Made by a program: the position numbers and the translations under genes. From Rhinopithecus roxellana (Eukaryota > Chordata > Mammalia > Primates > Cercopithecidae), in NCBI RefSeq assembly GCF_007565055.1, contig NC_044557.1:68267095-68331094 (forward strand): 64,000 nt of DNA. The letters run 5' to 3'. The notes beneath the pieces were generated by a model. The model was not told the origin of the DNA. It was given only the letters and a program-made list of their open reading frames with translations, and did no database searches. Of the stretch, positions 1-12,164 are shown piece after piece. Position 1 is the stretch's first letter. Every line of letters starts with the position of its first letter.

Positions 1-549
1 AACATGCGGTGTTTGGTTTTCTCTTCTTGTGATAGTTTGCTAAGAATGATGGTTTCCAGCTGCATCCATGTCCCTACAAAGGACGCAAACTCATCCTTTT
101 TTATGGCTGCATAGTATTCCATGGTGTATATGTGCCACATTTTCTTAATCCAGTCTGTCACAGATGGACATTTGGGTTGATTCCAAGTCTTTGCTATTGT
201 GAATAGTGCCGCAATAAACATACGTGTACATGTGTCTTTGTAGTAGACTAATTTATAATCCTTTGGGTATATACCCAGTAGTGGGATGGCTGGGTCATAT
301 GGTACATCTAGTTCTAGATCCTTGAGGAATTGCCATACTGTTTTCCATAATGGTTGAACTAGTTTACAATCCCACCAACAGTGTAAAAGTGTTCCTATTT
401 CTCCACATCCTCTCCAACACCTGTTGTTTCCTGACTTCTTAATGATTGCCATTCTAACTGGTGTGAGATGGTATCTCATTGTGGTTTTGATTTGCATTTC
501 TCTGATGGCCAGTGATGATGAGCATTTTTTCATGTGTCTGTTGGCTGTA
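1..549 (-). mobile_element. L1 retrotransposon fragment (antisense, ORF2 3' part), cut by window edge
   Basis: Reads as the reverse complement of the C-terminal part of primate L1 ORF2. It runs nearly base for base parallel to 6208-6756. The 5'-truncated end is near 549, where similarity to the second copy stops. The L1 3' end and poly(A) lie left of the window, so the target-site duplication cannot be checked. The frame is broken and no protein is expected. Confidence 0.92.
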
Positions 550-1305
550 ATCTATGCAAAAGTCACTGTATGGTTCTTGCCTTTTCCTTCATGGATTTCA
601 TGAGGCAAACTCTTTGTAGAAGTATACATATGGAAGCTGTTATTATGAATTCCAAAATAATTCAATGTATTCACTTGGTTTGTTGTTTGAGGTTAATTCC
701 TCTTCACTGTGAGAATTTCAATTCAGTGCTTATAATATGAACAATATAATGATGATAATAGTGTATTTGAGAATAAATCTCAAGCAACATAGTGACAGGC
801 AAGTAGTTTCCTGCTGCTAGTGAAATATCAATGCAGAATTAAAATAGGCTTAGAAAATAAATCTGTAGGTGAAACTGACACATTTCAAAGCTGACATCTT
901 TTATTCTATCACTACATTCAGATCTAGCATAGAAATGTAACTCTATTTTTGTTTAGATCTGTTCCTTCTTGAAAACTAAATCTCTTTCAACATTAAAAGC
1001 AACACACTTGTATTTCTTAAAGTTTTATTTGGAAGCATGAAATCCATCTTATTTAACTAAAGGTTTCCTCATATTCATATTTTTATTGAATTATTTAAAT
1101 GATTTTATGATTAAGAGAATAAAATATATTTCAGATACATTGTTTACTGTTTAGAAATCAAGAGATTCTATAGAGGTAAGAACTGCCAAACTCTTTAGGA
1201 CTTCACCTTGATAATATTTGACAGGCTTGGTATAAAAAATGTTCCCCTTAACAGTGGATACTTTTCAGGACCACACATATTTCCTAGTAACTTTTTCAAG
1301 AGAAG
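550..1305. other. AT-rich intron, nothing recognised
   Basis: Low-GC, unstructured sequence. A 68-codon open frame crosses the L1 junction at 534-740 and has no recognisable content. Confidence 0.6.
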
Positions 1306-1430
1306 AGTTTTTTTAAACTTCTTTATTGTGAAATAATTTATGGACTTACATGAAGTTGCAAAATTAATAGTGAGAGTCTCATGAACCCTTCACCTAGCTT
1401 CCCTCAGAGAGATGAGCTGCAGATATAACA
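1306..1430 (+). repeat. Ancient LINE-like fragment (L1M type)
   Basis: A stretch with 'tattgtgaaataatttatgg', 'gaagttgcaaaattaatag' and 'cccttcacctagctt' resembles an old mammalian LINE 3' region. Related, longer copies appear at about 49250-50130 and 55920-56770. The family name is uncertain. Confidence 0.45.
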
Positions 1431-1612
1431 CAGGAGATGTAGAAGTAATCACATATAATAGAATTTATAGGATGAGAATGGATGTAGCCTAACAGTTTGT
1501 TCAATACGACAATACTTAAATGATCGGTACTAAATTGATACAGTTCAGCTTGAAGGCCACTTTTATTAGGGAAGGTGAAGTAGGAATGAAGAAGTGGGAC
1601 TTTTAATGGTCT

Positions 1613-1625
1613 GGATGGATGGATG

Positions 1626-1687
<62 letters not shown>

Positions 1688-1688
1688 C
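1613..1688 (+). repeat. Tetranucleotide microsatellite (GGAT)4(AGAT)14 AGAC
   Basis: Four GGAT units (1613-1628) pass directly into 14 uninterrupted AGAT units (1629-1684) and one AGAC. The length and purity make length polymorphism likely. Confidence 0.97.
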
Positions 1689-3016
1689 AGACTATAAAAT
1701 CATCTAGGTATAAAGTTGATCTTTCTAATTTTTTATCTAGAGCTATCCAGAGCTTAAAAATTTCTCAATATTCCCAGCATCCATTTCAGTAGTGTTTTTC
1801 TTTGAATCAGTAGTTTAATTTTAATTGCCATATATAGTTCAAAAAGAGTATAATAAACATATCTAGTATCCATTATATGCTAGGCTTATAGAAGTTCCTA
1901 GATACCCAAATATGAATAAGATTTGTACATTTCCTATGGGTGAAACACTCAAAATTTGCCAAATTAAATATATGCCCAATATGAGAGGTATTCAATGGTT
2001 TTCGTAGTAGGCATTGTGCAGAGATGTAGTATCCAAATGACAGTTTACTCTAAATGCATGGGAAATGGTCACAATATGTAAGCTTAAGAATAGGATGCAA
2101 ACTTATAGAGTATGATTCATTTTTATTATATTTAATTACAGGTAGTAAATATAACAAAATGTTATTTCCTTCATTCAGGCAGTAAAAGTGTGGGGGTTTA
2201 TTTCACTAGACTCTTCAGTACTTTCCAGGCTTTCTACAATAAACATATGTTGCTTTTAAAATTATATATCTTTTTCTATACTGAAAAGAAAGAAGCAGTA
2301 GTTGTATGGACTGGGACTGCTAGTGAGCATAATGAGTCTTGTGAAGTACAAATATTAGCGTTTCATAGGGCTCACCCATGTCTATAAATTGTTCATCCTT
2401 CCATAACTTTAATTGCTCTTCATAAATTAAATTTATGTTTTTTGTATTTCAAAAAATAAATTGTGAATTTATTTGATATTTCAAATTATTTTGTGTATTT
2501 CAAAAGTAAATTGTGAATTCTTAACAATTATTATTTTAAGAACAATAAGCAGCCAGACTTTTCTGTAAGTTATCCTGCAAGATGGATGTTTTTATAGGAA
2601 TCAAAGAAAGAAAAAGAAGCCTCCAATAAGTTTCAAAACAAGGAATAGGAAGAAGGTGCTGGAGAAGAGCACCTGTTCTTTCCTTAAACCATTTACAGCT
2701 TTTGGCACTAGAGACACATTCGACCACCTACAAACACAGGTCTCTGATAGAGAATAAATCATTTGCCCTTTGTCATCAGGACACTGGTCTATCTTCCTGA
2801 TCCAGGAATGGGACAGAACTGCACTCACTTAGGTGTGTCCCTTTACTTCTGTTACTCTCTTACTGTGTAACTGATTTATTATCTGTTATTATCTGTTTAT
2901 TATCTCTTACTGTGTAACTGAATATTATCTTACTGTGTAATATTTCTGTAGAGGTCCAAAGAGTGAAATCACCAAAAGATCCTGGCGTAAACTCTGGAAA
3001 GTTTATCTAAACCAGA
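1689..3016. other. Intron with a small local duplication, otherwise nothing recognised
   Basis: AT-rich, with short open frames on both strands that resemble no family. Around 2858-2942 the phrase 'cttactgtgtaa' recurs three times between TTATTATCT-like blocks, which suggests replication-slippage duplication. I see no splice-flanked coding exon. Confidence 0.5.
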
Positions 3017-3165
3017 TAGAGAGAGAGAGAGATAAATTACAAATATATACATTTTTATATATATATACACACACACATATTCTAAATGTATTTCAAATAT
3101 ATGTATACAATTCCAAATATATATTCCAAATGTATATATAGTGTCTCTATATATGCACATTTAAA
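3017..3165. repeat. Low-complexity GA, TA and CA tract
   Basis: A (GA)n run at about 3017-3033 is followed by alternating TA and CA dinucleotides and several ATATAT blocks up to about 3150. Confidence 0.8.
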
Positions 3166-3317
3166 TTATACATAGTTTCCACAAAATGCAGAATAATGAC
3201 TATAAAATTATAATTTGAGGTAGTTTATATTTTAAGTTAATTATTAAATTATGAAGTAAACCAGTTTTTAATCTGAATCTCTGAAGACAAAAAAAAACCC
3301 AATAATTACTTTGCTTC

Positions 3318-3440
3318 AGAGATCAAAATAGAATATCAGAGCTGGAAGGGACCATCTAATCCAACTACCTCATTGATTGCTTGAATCTTCTCACATCATC
3401 TACAAGGGTCATTGACCTCCAGTGACAGATAATTTACTAC
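3318..3440 (+). repeat. MIR-related SINE fragment (MIR3 type)
   Basis: 'gagctggaagggaccatcta' followed by 'atccaactacctcattg' matches the typical MIR3-like core. It is diverged and short, and the subfamily is tentative. Confidence 0.5.
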
Positions 3441-3465
3441 TTAAAGATAAGAGTGACAGACATAC

Positions 3466-3780
3466 ATTACAGCATGGTGGCTTATGTCTGTAATCCCAAC
3501 ACTTAGGGAGGCTGAGGGGGAGGATTACTAGAGGCCAGAAGTTCAAGACCAGCCTGACAACATAACGAGACCTTCTCTCTACAAAAAATTAGAATATTAG
3601 CTGGATGTGGTGGTACATGGCTGTAGACCTAGCTGTTCAGGAGACTGAGGTGGGAGAATCATTTGAGCCGAAGAGTTCAAGGCTGCAGTGGACCATGATT
3701 ATGCCATTGCACCCCAGCCTGTGACAGAGTGGGACCCTGTCTCTAAAAAATATAAATTAATTACTTAAAAATAAAAAGAT
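3466..3780 (+). mobile_element. Alu SINE, old (AluJ-like), sense
   Basis: Both Alu arms are present with 'tgtaatcccaacactt' and 'gagactgaggtgggagaatc', followed by an A-rich tail. Many diagnostic CpGs have decayed, which points to an old subfamily. Confidence 0.93.
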
Positions 3781-5204
3781 AAGGATCGTTACTCTATCTT
3801 TCTAGGATTGGATCCTTACTTCATCTTTCTAGGAGCTTTTAATATGATTTGGATCTAGCTCTCCGTGACTTTCATCCAATGGTCTAGTTCTACTCTTTGG
3901 ACTCATTTAGCTCCTATATGATACTTCTGAAATAAGAAAGTTCTGGTGTCTTGCCTGGATTTCCTTTTTAGGCTTTGTCCTTTTTGTCTATATGATGCAA
4001 GTCTCTGAATATTTTGATTTGTCTCCTCCAAATGTATTCAAGTTTGCCTGTATTTCTCCTTAAGTTTAGTACTGAAAAGTGAGTGAGGCTCTGGGTGTGT
4101 AATGACTGCATTGATGTAGAGCGGGCTATCTCCTCTTTTCCTATAGATATGAGAGCATGCATTTTTTTTGGCAGCCTATGAGCACATTGACCTTTTGGGT
4201 AACTACTTAACAACCTCACCGTTTCATAGATAATTTCAACCCTTCAAAAATAAGAAAGATACAGTTGCTACTGGCAGACTGAATTTTTGATAACAGGTTG
4301 TAAATATTTTATAGTTTCATTCCTCCAATCTCACTTTAAGCATTTGAAGAATGATAAATTTAATTCTTCTCTTTTTTTGTTTTTGTTTGTTTCAATCTCT
4401 TCTTCTGGTATGGGAAGCAGTAGACAGAGGTGATAAATATAGAATCAAGCAAATATATGTGGTCATTTCATAAGAAGGTCCAGAGAAGGCAAAGGTTTGT
4501 TACCTAAATCATTATGCATTTTTAGAGTCTCTCTTTTAGCAGGATCTAGTTTCTCTTATTTCCAACAAAAAAAAATTATTTTATTGCAAGCTGTCGATTG
4601 AAACATAGTCTCTATTTTGAGGGTATTTATGGTGGGTTTCTCAGCACAGTGAAAATCAAGCCTATCATTCTAAGTCTTAGTTTTGTAAAGATTATGCCAT
4701 GGATTCTGCTTCTGAAATGGAGACTTTTGCACAAAATTTAGCTGTTTTAAATTCCCATGTTTATGAATCAGCATACTCTACCTAATAGGTATTTTTGTGG
4801 TGAAAATCATCTTCTTTTAATTCACTAGTTTCATATATATGAGTCTCAGAACTCTGATTTAGTAAAGTGTGACACTAATCGTACATATGTAGAGTGAGTT
4901 CTGTGCCTTTCCAAGAAACAATTGAGCTTACGACCAAAAGATAAAAGAAGTTTAGCAGGAAGTATATTGAAAATAGAACATGATTAGAAAGCCAAAAGAA
5001 ATATTTAGAAGCTGTAGCAGTTTCAAGGAAATTATTATCTAAGTGCCAATTAGTTTGTATTAACCAGTCTTTAACCCTTATGATATTTGGCTCTTTCTAA
5101 TTAGCTAATAATGAGCAATTAAATAGCACAATGAAAATTTGTTAGTGTAGAGCTCATCAACATAGCCCTAGAGCAAAATTCTTTTATTATTATTATTATT
5201 ACTT
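3781..5204. other. Intron, nothing recognised
   Basis: Unique-looking AT-rich sequence. An 83-codon reverse frame at 3968-4219 shows no family resemblance and no flanking splice sites. A short (TTA)n run lies at about 5184-5202. Confidence 0.5.
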
Positions 5205-5335
5205 TGTTTATTTTTAAGACGGGGTCTCACTATTTTGGCCAGGTTGGTTTCGAACTCCTGACCTCAGCCAATCCTCCTGCTTCAGCCTACCAAAGTACTA
5301 GGATGACAGACAGGAGCCTCCATGCCCAGTCACAA
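5205..5335 (-). mobile_element. Alu fragment (one arm), antisense
   Basis: Starts at the 'gacggggtctcactat' Alu signature and passes through 'cgaactcctgacctcagcc' to 'catgcccagtc'. Only about one arm is present. Confidence 0.85.
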
Positions 5336-5957
5336 AATTATATTTAAGTAAATAATCCTATGCCCTGAAATAGAAATTCATTTCCCAAGAAGAGCAGTTA
5401 TCCTAGAAAAATGTTTGTTCCCAGAAGAATTAAGCCTAGTGAAAATTTTCACTATACTGTGTATGAGCCAAAAAATGTGTAGTTTTACTATAAAGAGAAG
5501 CTAGGGTATTTATGCAAGTTAATTCATTAGTAAGCGTTCTCTCAACTGCAGGCAGTAGTGATAGGCATTTATGAATTCCAGTAGGAAAAACATATGAAAT
5601 GCAAATATCAACAGTATCTGCATTGAAAGAATAAGGCCATTTGTACAGTATAATACAGTATTTAGTACTGAGTGATATACTTTAAAAATGCTTACTTTGT
5701 GAAACTGATAGATAGAGTGCTAGTCTGAATTATTTTGTAGTAATTATTATAGACTCTGAAAGGAAAACTCACTGACAGCATTTGTGTCTAAGAAATTCCA
5801 TTAAAAGAAAGCATAACAATCATATTTTGATAGGAAAGTTCTGATTTTATACTTTAAATTTTATTTTCTAAAAAATATTTCTTGTTACTTGAGCAGTAGT
5901 ATTTATTTATCATTGTGATACAATAAGGTGGAGATAAAAAAATTTATTTTCTCCATT
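5336..5957. other. Intron, nothing recognised
   Basis: AT-rich sequence without repeat signatures or exon-like frames. Confidence 0.5.
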
Positions 5958-7145
5958 TTATTTTATTTTATTATTATTATTATTATACTTTAAATTCTAG
6001 GATACATGTGCATAACGTGCAGGCTTGTTACATATGTATACTTGTGCCATGTTGGTGTGCTGCACCCATCAACTCGTCCTTTACATCAGGTATAACTCCC
6101 AGTGCAATCCCTCCCCCCTCCCCCCTCCCCATAATAGGCCCCGGTGTGTGATGTTCCCCTTCCCGAGTCCAAGTGATCTCATTGTTCAGTTCCCACCTAT
6201 GAGTGAGAACATGCAGTGTTTGGTTTTCTGTTCTTGTGATAGTTTGCTGAGAATGATGGTTTCCAGCTGCATCCATGTCCCTACAAAGGACGCAAACTCA
6301 TCCTTTTTTATGGCTGCGTAGTATTCCATGGTGTGTATGTGCCACATTTTCTTAATCCAGTCTGTCACTGATGGACATTTGGGTTGATTCCAAGTCTTTG
6401 CTATTGTGAATAGTGCCTCAATGAACATATGTGTGCATGTGTCTTTATAGCAGGATGATTTATAATCCTTTGGGTATATACCCAATAATGGGATGGCTGG
6501 GTCATATGGTACTTCTAGTTCTAGATCCTTGAGGAATCGCCATACTGTTTTCCATAATGGTTGAACTAGTTTACAATCCCACCAACAGTGTAAAAGTGTT
6601 CCTATTTCTCCACATCCTCTCCAGCACCTGTTGTTTCCTGACTTTTTAATGATTGCTGTTCTAACTGGTGTGAGATGGTATCTCATTGTGGTTTTGATTT
6701 GCATTTCTCTGATGGCGAGTGATGATGAGCATTTTTTCATGTGTCTGTTGGCTGTATGAATGTCTTCTTTTGAGAAATGTCTGTTCATATCCCTTGCCCA
6801 CTTTTTGATGGGGTTGTTTTTTTCTTGTAAATTTGTTTGAGTTCTTTGTAGGTTCTGGATATTAGCCCTTTGTCAGATGAGTAGATTGCAAAAATTTTCT
6901 CCCATGCTGTAGGTTGCCTGTTCACTCTGGTGGTAGTTTATTTTGCTGTGCAGAAGCTCTTTAGTTTAATTAGATCCCATTTGTCAATTTTGGCTTTTGT
7001 TGCCATTGCTTTTGGTGTTTTAGACATGAAGTCCTTGCCCATGCGTATGTCCTGAATGGTATTACCTAGGTTTTCTTCTAGGGTTTTATGGTATTAGGTC
7101 TAACATTTAAGTCTCTAGTTCATCTTGAATTAATTTTCGTATAAT
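5958..7145 (-). mobile_element. L1 retrotransposon, 5'-truncated, antisense (primate L1PA/PB-like)
   Basis: The 3' end lies on the left: a (TTTTA/TTA)n tail, then the reversed L1 3' UTR ('tactttaaattctaggatac', 'gtgcataacgtgcaggc'). ORF2 3' sequence follows up to about 7145, where similarity stops after 'gaattaatttt'. About 1.2 kb of a roughly 6-kb element remains. The 3' UTR includes a C-rich block at 6109-6128. The copy is antisense to RIMS2 and looks moderately young. Confidence 0.95.
6186..6788 (-). pseudogene. L1 ORF2 C-terminal remnant (about 200 codons open)
   Basis: This reverse frame stays open for 200 codons and reads as the C-terminal end of L1 ORF2p, with the signature phrases IPLLGIYPKD, CTHMFIEALFTIAKTWNQPKC and MEYYAAIKKDE. 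The endonuclease and reverse-transcriptase domains are absent because the element is 5'-truncated, so it cannot mobilise itself. It is a relic, not a host gene. Confidence 0.93.
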
Positions 7146-7379
7146 GTATTACTAATATAGAAGTGGTTCAGCTAGTGCCACAAATGAGTATCATTCAAAA
7201 CAAAATTGCTGCTCTACTTCCTCACTTGAATGAAATATAAGAACTTGTCTTTCTGGAGATGAAACCCAGAATTTAATGCCGAATAGATCCATGTGATATT
7301 TTTTCAAGATCTTAAATTCAGATTTTAGTTTTTTTTCTTTTAGCATGAGTAAGCATCATAGAAAGTTGTGCATTTATAC
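7146..7379. other. Intron, nothing recognised
   Basis: Short unique-looking spacer right of the L1 truncation point. Confidence 0.4.
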
Positions 7380-7560
7380 CTTCTTTCAACAAATATTCCT
7401 TGAGCACCTACTGTGTGCAAGCACCGTACCAGTTGTAGAGGATACAGCAGTAAACAAGACAAACACGTGGTACCCACTACCACGTGGCTTCTAACTTAGC
7501 TGAAGAGACATTTAATGTATCATTACGCTATAATGAGATGTGCTATTGATAAGAAAGGAG
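7380..7560 (+). repeat. Ancient interspersed repeat containing a double E-box hairpin
   Basis: Begins with 'caacaaatattccttgagca' and continues through 'gatacagcagtaaacaagac', the opening of a long ancient repeat also seen at about 40190 and 59815. Inside it, 7464-7472 and 7478-7486 form a perfect 9-bp inverted repeat with a 5-nt loop, and each arm holds one CACGTG. Confidence 0.55.
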
Positions 7561-7644
7561 GCGGCACAAGGAAACACTTAGAGAAACTAGAGAAAACAGG
7601 GTGGAGAGAGCTTCACACAGGTCTACACTGAGAGAAGAGTCTGC

Positions 7645-7735
7645 TTCTTTTTCTATTCCCCTCTCTCTTTCTCTCTCTCCTTCCCTCCTTTCCTCCCTTC
7701 TTCCCTTTAATCTCCATTCTCCCTCCATCTGTTAG
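7645..7735 (+). repeat. CT-rich low-complexity tract
   Basis: Polypyrimidine stretch of CTCT, TTCC and CCTT blocks on the + strand. The 61-codon reverse frame here (R/E-rich) is low-complexity translation only. Confidence 0.75.
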
Positions 7736-9200
7736 AATGGTTATTCTAATTTTCTACATGTTTAATGTGTACCTTCGGTGTGTGTATGTGCTCTTGTAAA
7801 ATAGTATTGTTTTATATAACTCATAAATGTATTTGTGTATGCTTTTTAATTTAGATTCTCTTTTTACTTTTCTGATTGAGTACTGTGGTTTTCAGATCCT
7901 CTTCCTGGTTTTATTCCTGTATTTCTAATTGTTGCATTGTACTCTGTGGTATTCATTTACTGCATTTTTCCTCGCTGTTCTTCTGATGCCAGACGTCCAG
8001 ATATACTCCAACTCCTGCCATCACAAATAACATTGAGTTGAATATCTTCATATATCTCTACTTATGAGCCTGGGTGAGAATGTCTTTTGGATTTACAGAG
8101 TCGAGCCTTCAATGTGTGTTTAATTAATTTGGGGCCAAGGTCTGACAGCTTCTTCATCAGATTGCCTGCTTTCATCTACCTACCTACTGGCAGTGCGTCA
8201 GGATCCCTGTATCGCAACATTTCTGCCAAAGATTGGTATTACTTCCTAATTTTTAACATGCCAATATCAGTACATCTAATATCAGCATTAGTGATGGCTA
8301 GCATAAGTGACAGCAATTAGTGATATATCATTGTTTTGTTAACTTGTGTTTCTCTGATAACTAATGAGTCTGAAAATCTTTTCACACAAGTCAATCTTTC
8401 AGTGTGATCTTATGTAAATTTTCTATTCCTAACCCTTACTCATTTTTATTGGGGTTTCTATCTTTATCCTTTTGGTTTTTGAGTATTTCTGATATTAATA
8501 CCTTCTTTGACTTGAGACATTATAAAATCTTGCTAGCTGTAATCTGGAAGGTTTTTATTGTTGTTTTTCATTTGGAATGTGATGCGGTAAAATCTGGAAG
8601 AATCTAGAATACCACAAAGCAAGACTCTTCACTATTAAGGCAGTATAGGCATAGTGCCAAGAGCCAAAGATCTCCAAATGGTCTTTTTTCACAATGACTA
8701 CGTTATTTTTCAGCCTGCTTAGAGTACTTTCCCATGGCGAATAATCAGTATTAGGAGAATTTCTTTCATTCTTTTTTTTTTTCAAATGAGCAAAATGCTC
8801 CTATAGACCCTTTTTGCACTTGAATCTTTATTGCATATAATTTATCTGTAATCTTCAGACATTGTGGCTCCAAAATTCATGTGTTGGGGCAAGCTTTCTG
8901 CAAATATTTTACCAAAATTATGAGCAATTAAGGTTTTTGATATTATAAATATTACTGGGCATTATTTACTTTCTATGCTCTTACAGCTTTTCAAAATCTT
9001 TATGGTGATTTATAATCAGTGACATTTTTTCTTGAAAACATCTTTAAATCAAGACTGAATGTAAAATTAAAGACGTTTTCGAGCTATACTACATATAAAA
9101 TACGGCTTTAGACATAGGGTGGGGACATGAAGGTGAATGGAAATACATTTTTAAAACATAACAATCTTGCTCTTGAAGTTCAGTTGGATATATTCACTCA
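7736..9200. other. Intron, probably decayed old LINE sequence in part
   Basis: Around 8330-8395 a phrase similar to antisense L1 ORF2 ('gtttctctgataactaatga') suggests a heavily decayed LINE. Open frames at 8087-8320 and 8404-8607 have no recognisable domain. Confidence 0.35.
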
Positions 9201-9229
9201 CTCATTAGCAAAAATCATTTCTTGACCAT

Positions 9230-10040
9230 CTAGTATATGGCACAAAAATTGTCTGACCCAGAATGGGTGTTCAATAAATACTTGGTGAATCAGTGAATAA
9301 ATAGACATATTATAACATAGTGTTTGATACTATTTGGTAGAGGCAGACTCCAGATGGTATGGAATCTCAGAGAAGAGGCATCTACTCCGACCTAGAGAGA
9401 CTGGGAATTGTTCCCTGAAAGATACCTGAGCATATTAGTAGAAAATGTCCAGGTAAAGAGAAAAGGAGCAAAGAGGACATTCCAGGTACCTCACCTTCAC
9501 AAACATGTAGGAGTTAAGAACCTCTGATATGCAAGACAACTCACATAATTCGGTATTACTGAAGCTTAGTGTGAGAAACAAGAAGAAGCAACAGATAAAC
9601 ACGGATAACAGGTGTGCCTTTTAGGCCAAGGAAAGGGAAACTGCCGAAAGCTTTTTAAGCAGAAGAGTGATGTGGCCTAAGCTGCCTTTTAAATACATCA
9701 TTCTGGCTTCATGAAGGGTGAATTGGAAAGTATTTAGATTGGAGGTGGAACAACAGAATGGTAATATTTTTAATAATAGACATTAGAGATTGTGAGGCCC
9801 TGAATTAGGGATTAAGAAGAATTGATTTTATAGATATTTAGAAGGTATGAATTAGGGCTTGGTGATTGATTAGATATGGATGGGAAGTTGAGGAAGAGGT
9901 AGAATTCAAAGGTGACTCCCAGTTTTCTACCTTGGATGACTGAATGAATGAATGGTGCTCTCACTGACTAAGTGAGAGAACACAGAATTAGGAGCAAGTT
10001 TGGCAAAGAAAATAAAGCACTTGGGGATATTCTGAGTTTT
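9230..10040 (+). repeat. Ancient long interspersed repeat, same family as 21355-22680 and 59815-61790
   Basis: Phrases such as 'agcagaagagtgatgtggcc', 'catcattctggcttcatgaa' and 'ggtgactcccagttttctac' follow the same order as in the copies near 21.4 and 60 kb. Heavily diverged. I know the pattern as a mammalian interspersed repeat but cannot name the family with confidence. Confidence 0.5.
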
Positions 10041-10141
10041 GATACCTCAGGAACTTTCAAGTAATGATGTGTAGTGGGCCTCTGAATAAGAAATATTAAA
10101 TAATAATAAAGTGTAAGGGTGGCAAAATTTTATCTCCATTC

Positions 10142-10445
10142 TTTTTTTTTTTTTAGAAGGATCTCTCTCTGTCATCCAGGCTGGAAGGCAGTGGCTTGAT
10201 CTCAACTCACTGCAACCTCCGCCTCTTGGGTTCAAGCAATTCTCCTGCCTCAGCCTTCCGAGTTGCTGGGACTACAGGTGCATGTCACCACGCCTGGCTA
10301 ATTTATTGTATTATCTACTAATAGAGATGGGAGACAGGTATTCACCGTATTGCCCAGGCTGGCTTGAACTCCTGAGCTCAGGCAGTCTGCCCACCTCAGC
10401 CTCCCAAAGTGCTGGGATTATAGGCATGAGCCACCATGCCCAGCC
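10142..10445 (-). mobile_element. Alu SINE, antisense
   Basis: The T-rich tail at 10142-10154 is followed by the complete reversed two-arm Alu up to 'catgcccagcc'. Short open frames here are Alu translations. Confidence 0.96.
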
Positions 10446-10449
10446 TTAT

Positions 10450-10560
10450 CTCCATCTTTTTAGGGTTATGGCTGGGCCCAAGAATTAAATTGGCGCAAGA
10501 CAGATTAACAGGACAAATGTATATAAATTTATTTAATACAAGTTTTATATAATTAAAAGA
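10450..10560 (+). repeat. Repeat unit A (similar to 13530-13640)
   Basis: 'gctgggcccaagaatt' followed by 'acagattaacaggacaaatg' and 'aaatttatttaatacaagtt' closely parallels a block at 13545-13625. Two same-orientation copies 3 kb apart may be LTR-like ends of one old element, or two independent copies. Confidence 0.5.
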
Positions 10561-11835
10561 CTTTTTATGAAAATATAGAAATTTACATAGTTGTGGGGAT
10601 AAAATGCTTAGCTCTTTAAATATTGAGAAGATTTCTTTTTCTTAAGTAATCAAAAACCTAATATGAAGATAACATAAAGCACAGAAAATTATTTTTATAA
10701 AACATGAAATATTTGTTTTTTAGGTAGGTAATTTTAAAAGTAAAGAGAAATCTTTCAAAATGTTTTTCTACCAAGAGCAGACCAATACTCCAAAAAACAC
10801 TTCATCTTTTTAACGAAGACCAAATTCCAAAATCTTATAGTGAATTTATTAAATTTAGTCTGCTTGAACATGCAAGATTCTCTCTTGTTTTTTCTTTTCA
10901 ACTTTTTATATGCATTCACTTTTAATGTTTGATTCACTGATTGATTCTGAAACAACCTTTGAATAACCTTTAAACCTAAACAAATTACTCTTTCCTTAAT
11001 AAAAATATCTTTCCTATGTTCAGCTTTTCTTATCAAAAATATATCTTATTTTCCTTCTAAGCTTTGTATGTAGCATTGTTTTCTGTTATTATTACTTGTA
11101 GCTTTAATTACATACATCAATTAGAATTTTTAACTCTTAGTAATCTTAATTTCTAGTGAAAACTAGAAAACTAAGAAGTAATTATGAACTGATATATAAC
11201 ATCATTCTACATATTAACACCATTTTATAATTTCTAGAAATATGTTTGATGATAGTACAGTTTTTCACTGTGGCACAGGATGTGTTTGCTAACAGACCCA
11301 AATGTCCTTTGTTCTGTAATAAGAAGCCCAAAGTTTATAAGCTTAAACTTACATTTCACAATGAATATTTTTCAGTATTATGTCCTATTTGGAAATGATA
11401 TAGATACTTAACAAATATCCATCATTTAATTTAACTTAGTATAACTTTAAAGTTTTACGCTGCCAAAAAGATTTTGAAAATAATTTTTAAGTAGACATAC
11501 TCTAAAATATATAATTATTGAAAAGCTTATTTATAAACTTCTATCCCACTTACATTTATTTAATTTACTTAGTTTTAACAATTATCTTTGAATTGTTCAT
11601 GAAAATTTCATGAAACACTAAACAAAGCTAATCATTGTCTTATATTTTTCCTATAGATAAATCAGGCAAATATTTTAAAAATCACGGACACAAAGAACCT
11701 AAAAACTAAGACATGTGGATCTTTTAATTCTTTTTATTTTTTCGTTGTTGTTTTTGTCATACATTAAGCAAATTATTTTGATTGTATGTTTTGTTCTTAG
11801 GTTGAATTTATTGAATTTGTAATTCTACAATCTTA
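10561..11835. other. Very AT-rich intron, nothing recognised
   Basis: Lies between the two repeat-A copies. A 93-codon reverse frame (10755-11036), rich in K and F, has no recognisable domain and probably reflects base composition. Confidence 0.4.
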
Positions 11836-12164
11836 AACATAAGCTTTTTTTTTTTTTTTTTTTTTTTTTTTGAGATGGAGTTTTGCTCTTGTTGCCCAGG
11901 CTGGAGTACAATGGTGTGAACTTGGCTCACTGCAACCTCCATCTCCTGGGTTCTAGCAATTCTCCTGCCTCAGCCTCCCAAGTATCTGGAATTACAGGCG
12001 CCCACCACCACACCTGGCTAGTTTTTTGTATTTTTAGTAGAGATGGGGTTTCACCATGTTGGCCAGGCTGGTCTCGAACTCCTGACCTCAGGTGATCCAC
12101 TCGCCTGTGTCTCCCAAAGTTCTGGGATTACAGGCGTGAGCCACTGTGCCTGGCCAACATAAGC
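11836..12164 (-). mobile_element. Alu SINE, antisense, with target-site duplication
   Basis: The body is 11845-12155, beginning with a T tail of about 27. AACATAAGC flanks both sides (11836-11844 and 12156-12164), a clean 9-bp target-site duplication. Well-preserved AluS-like sequence. Confidence 0.97.

Noticed and set aside
1613..1688. CRISPR-like regular repeats
   Set aside because: A 4-bp microsatellite without spacers, in a vertebrate genome.
6186..6788. 200-codon reverse frame as a host gene
   Set aside because: It is the C-terminal end of L1 ORF2 within a truncated L1.
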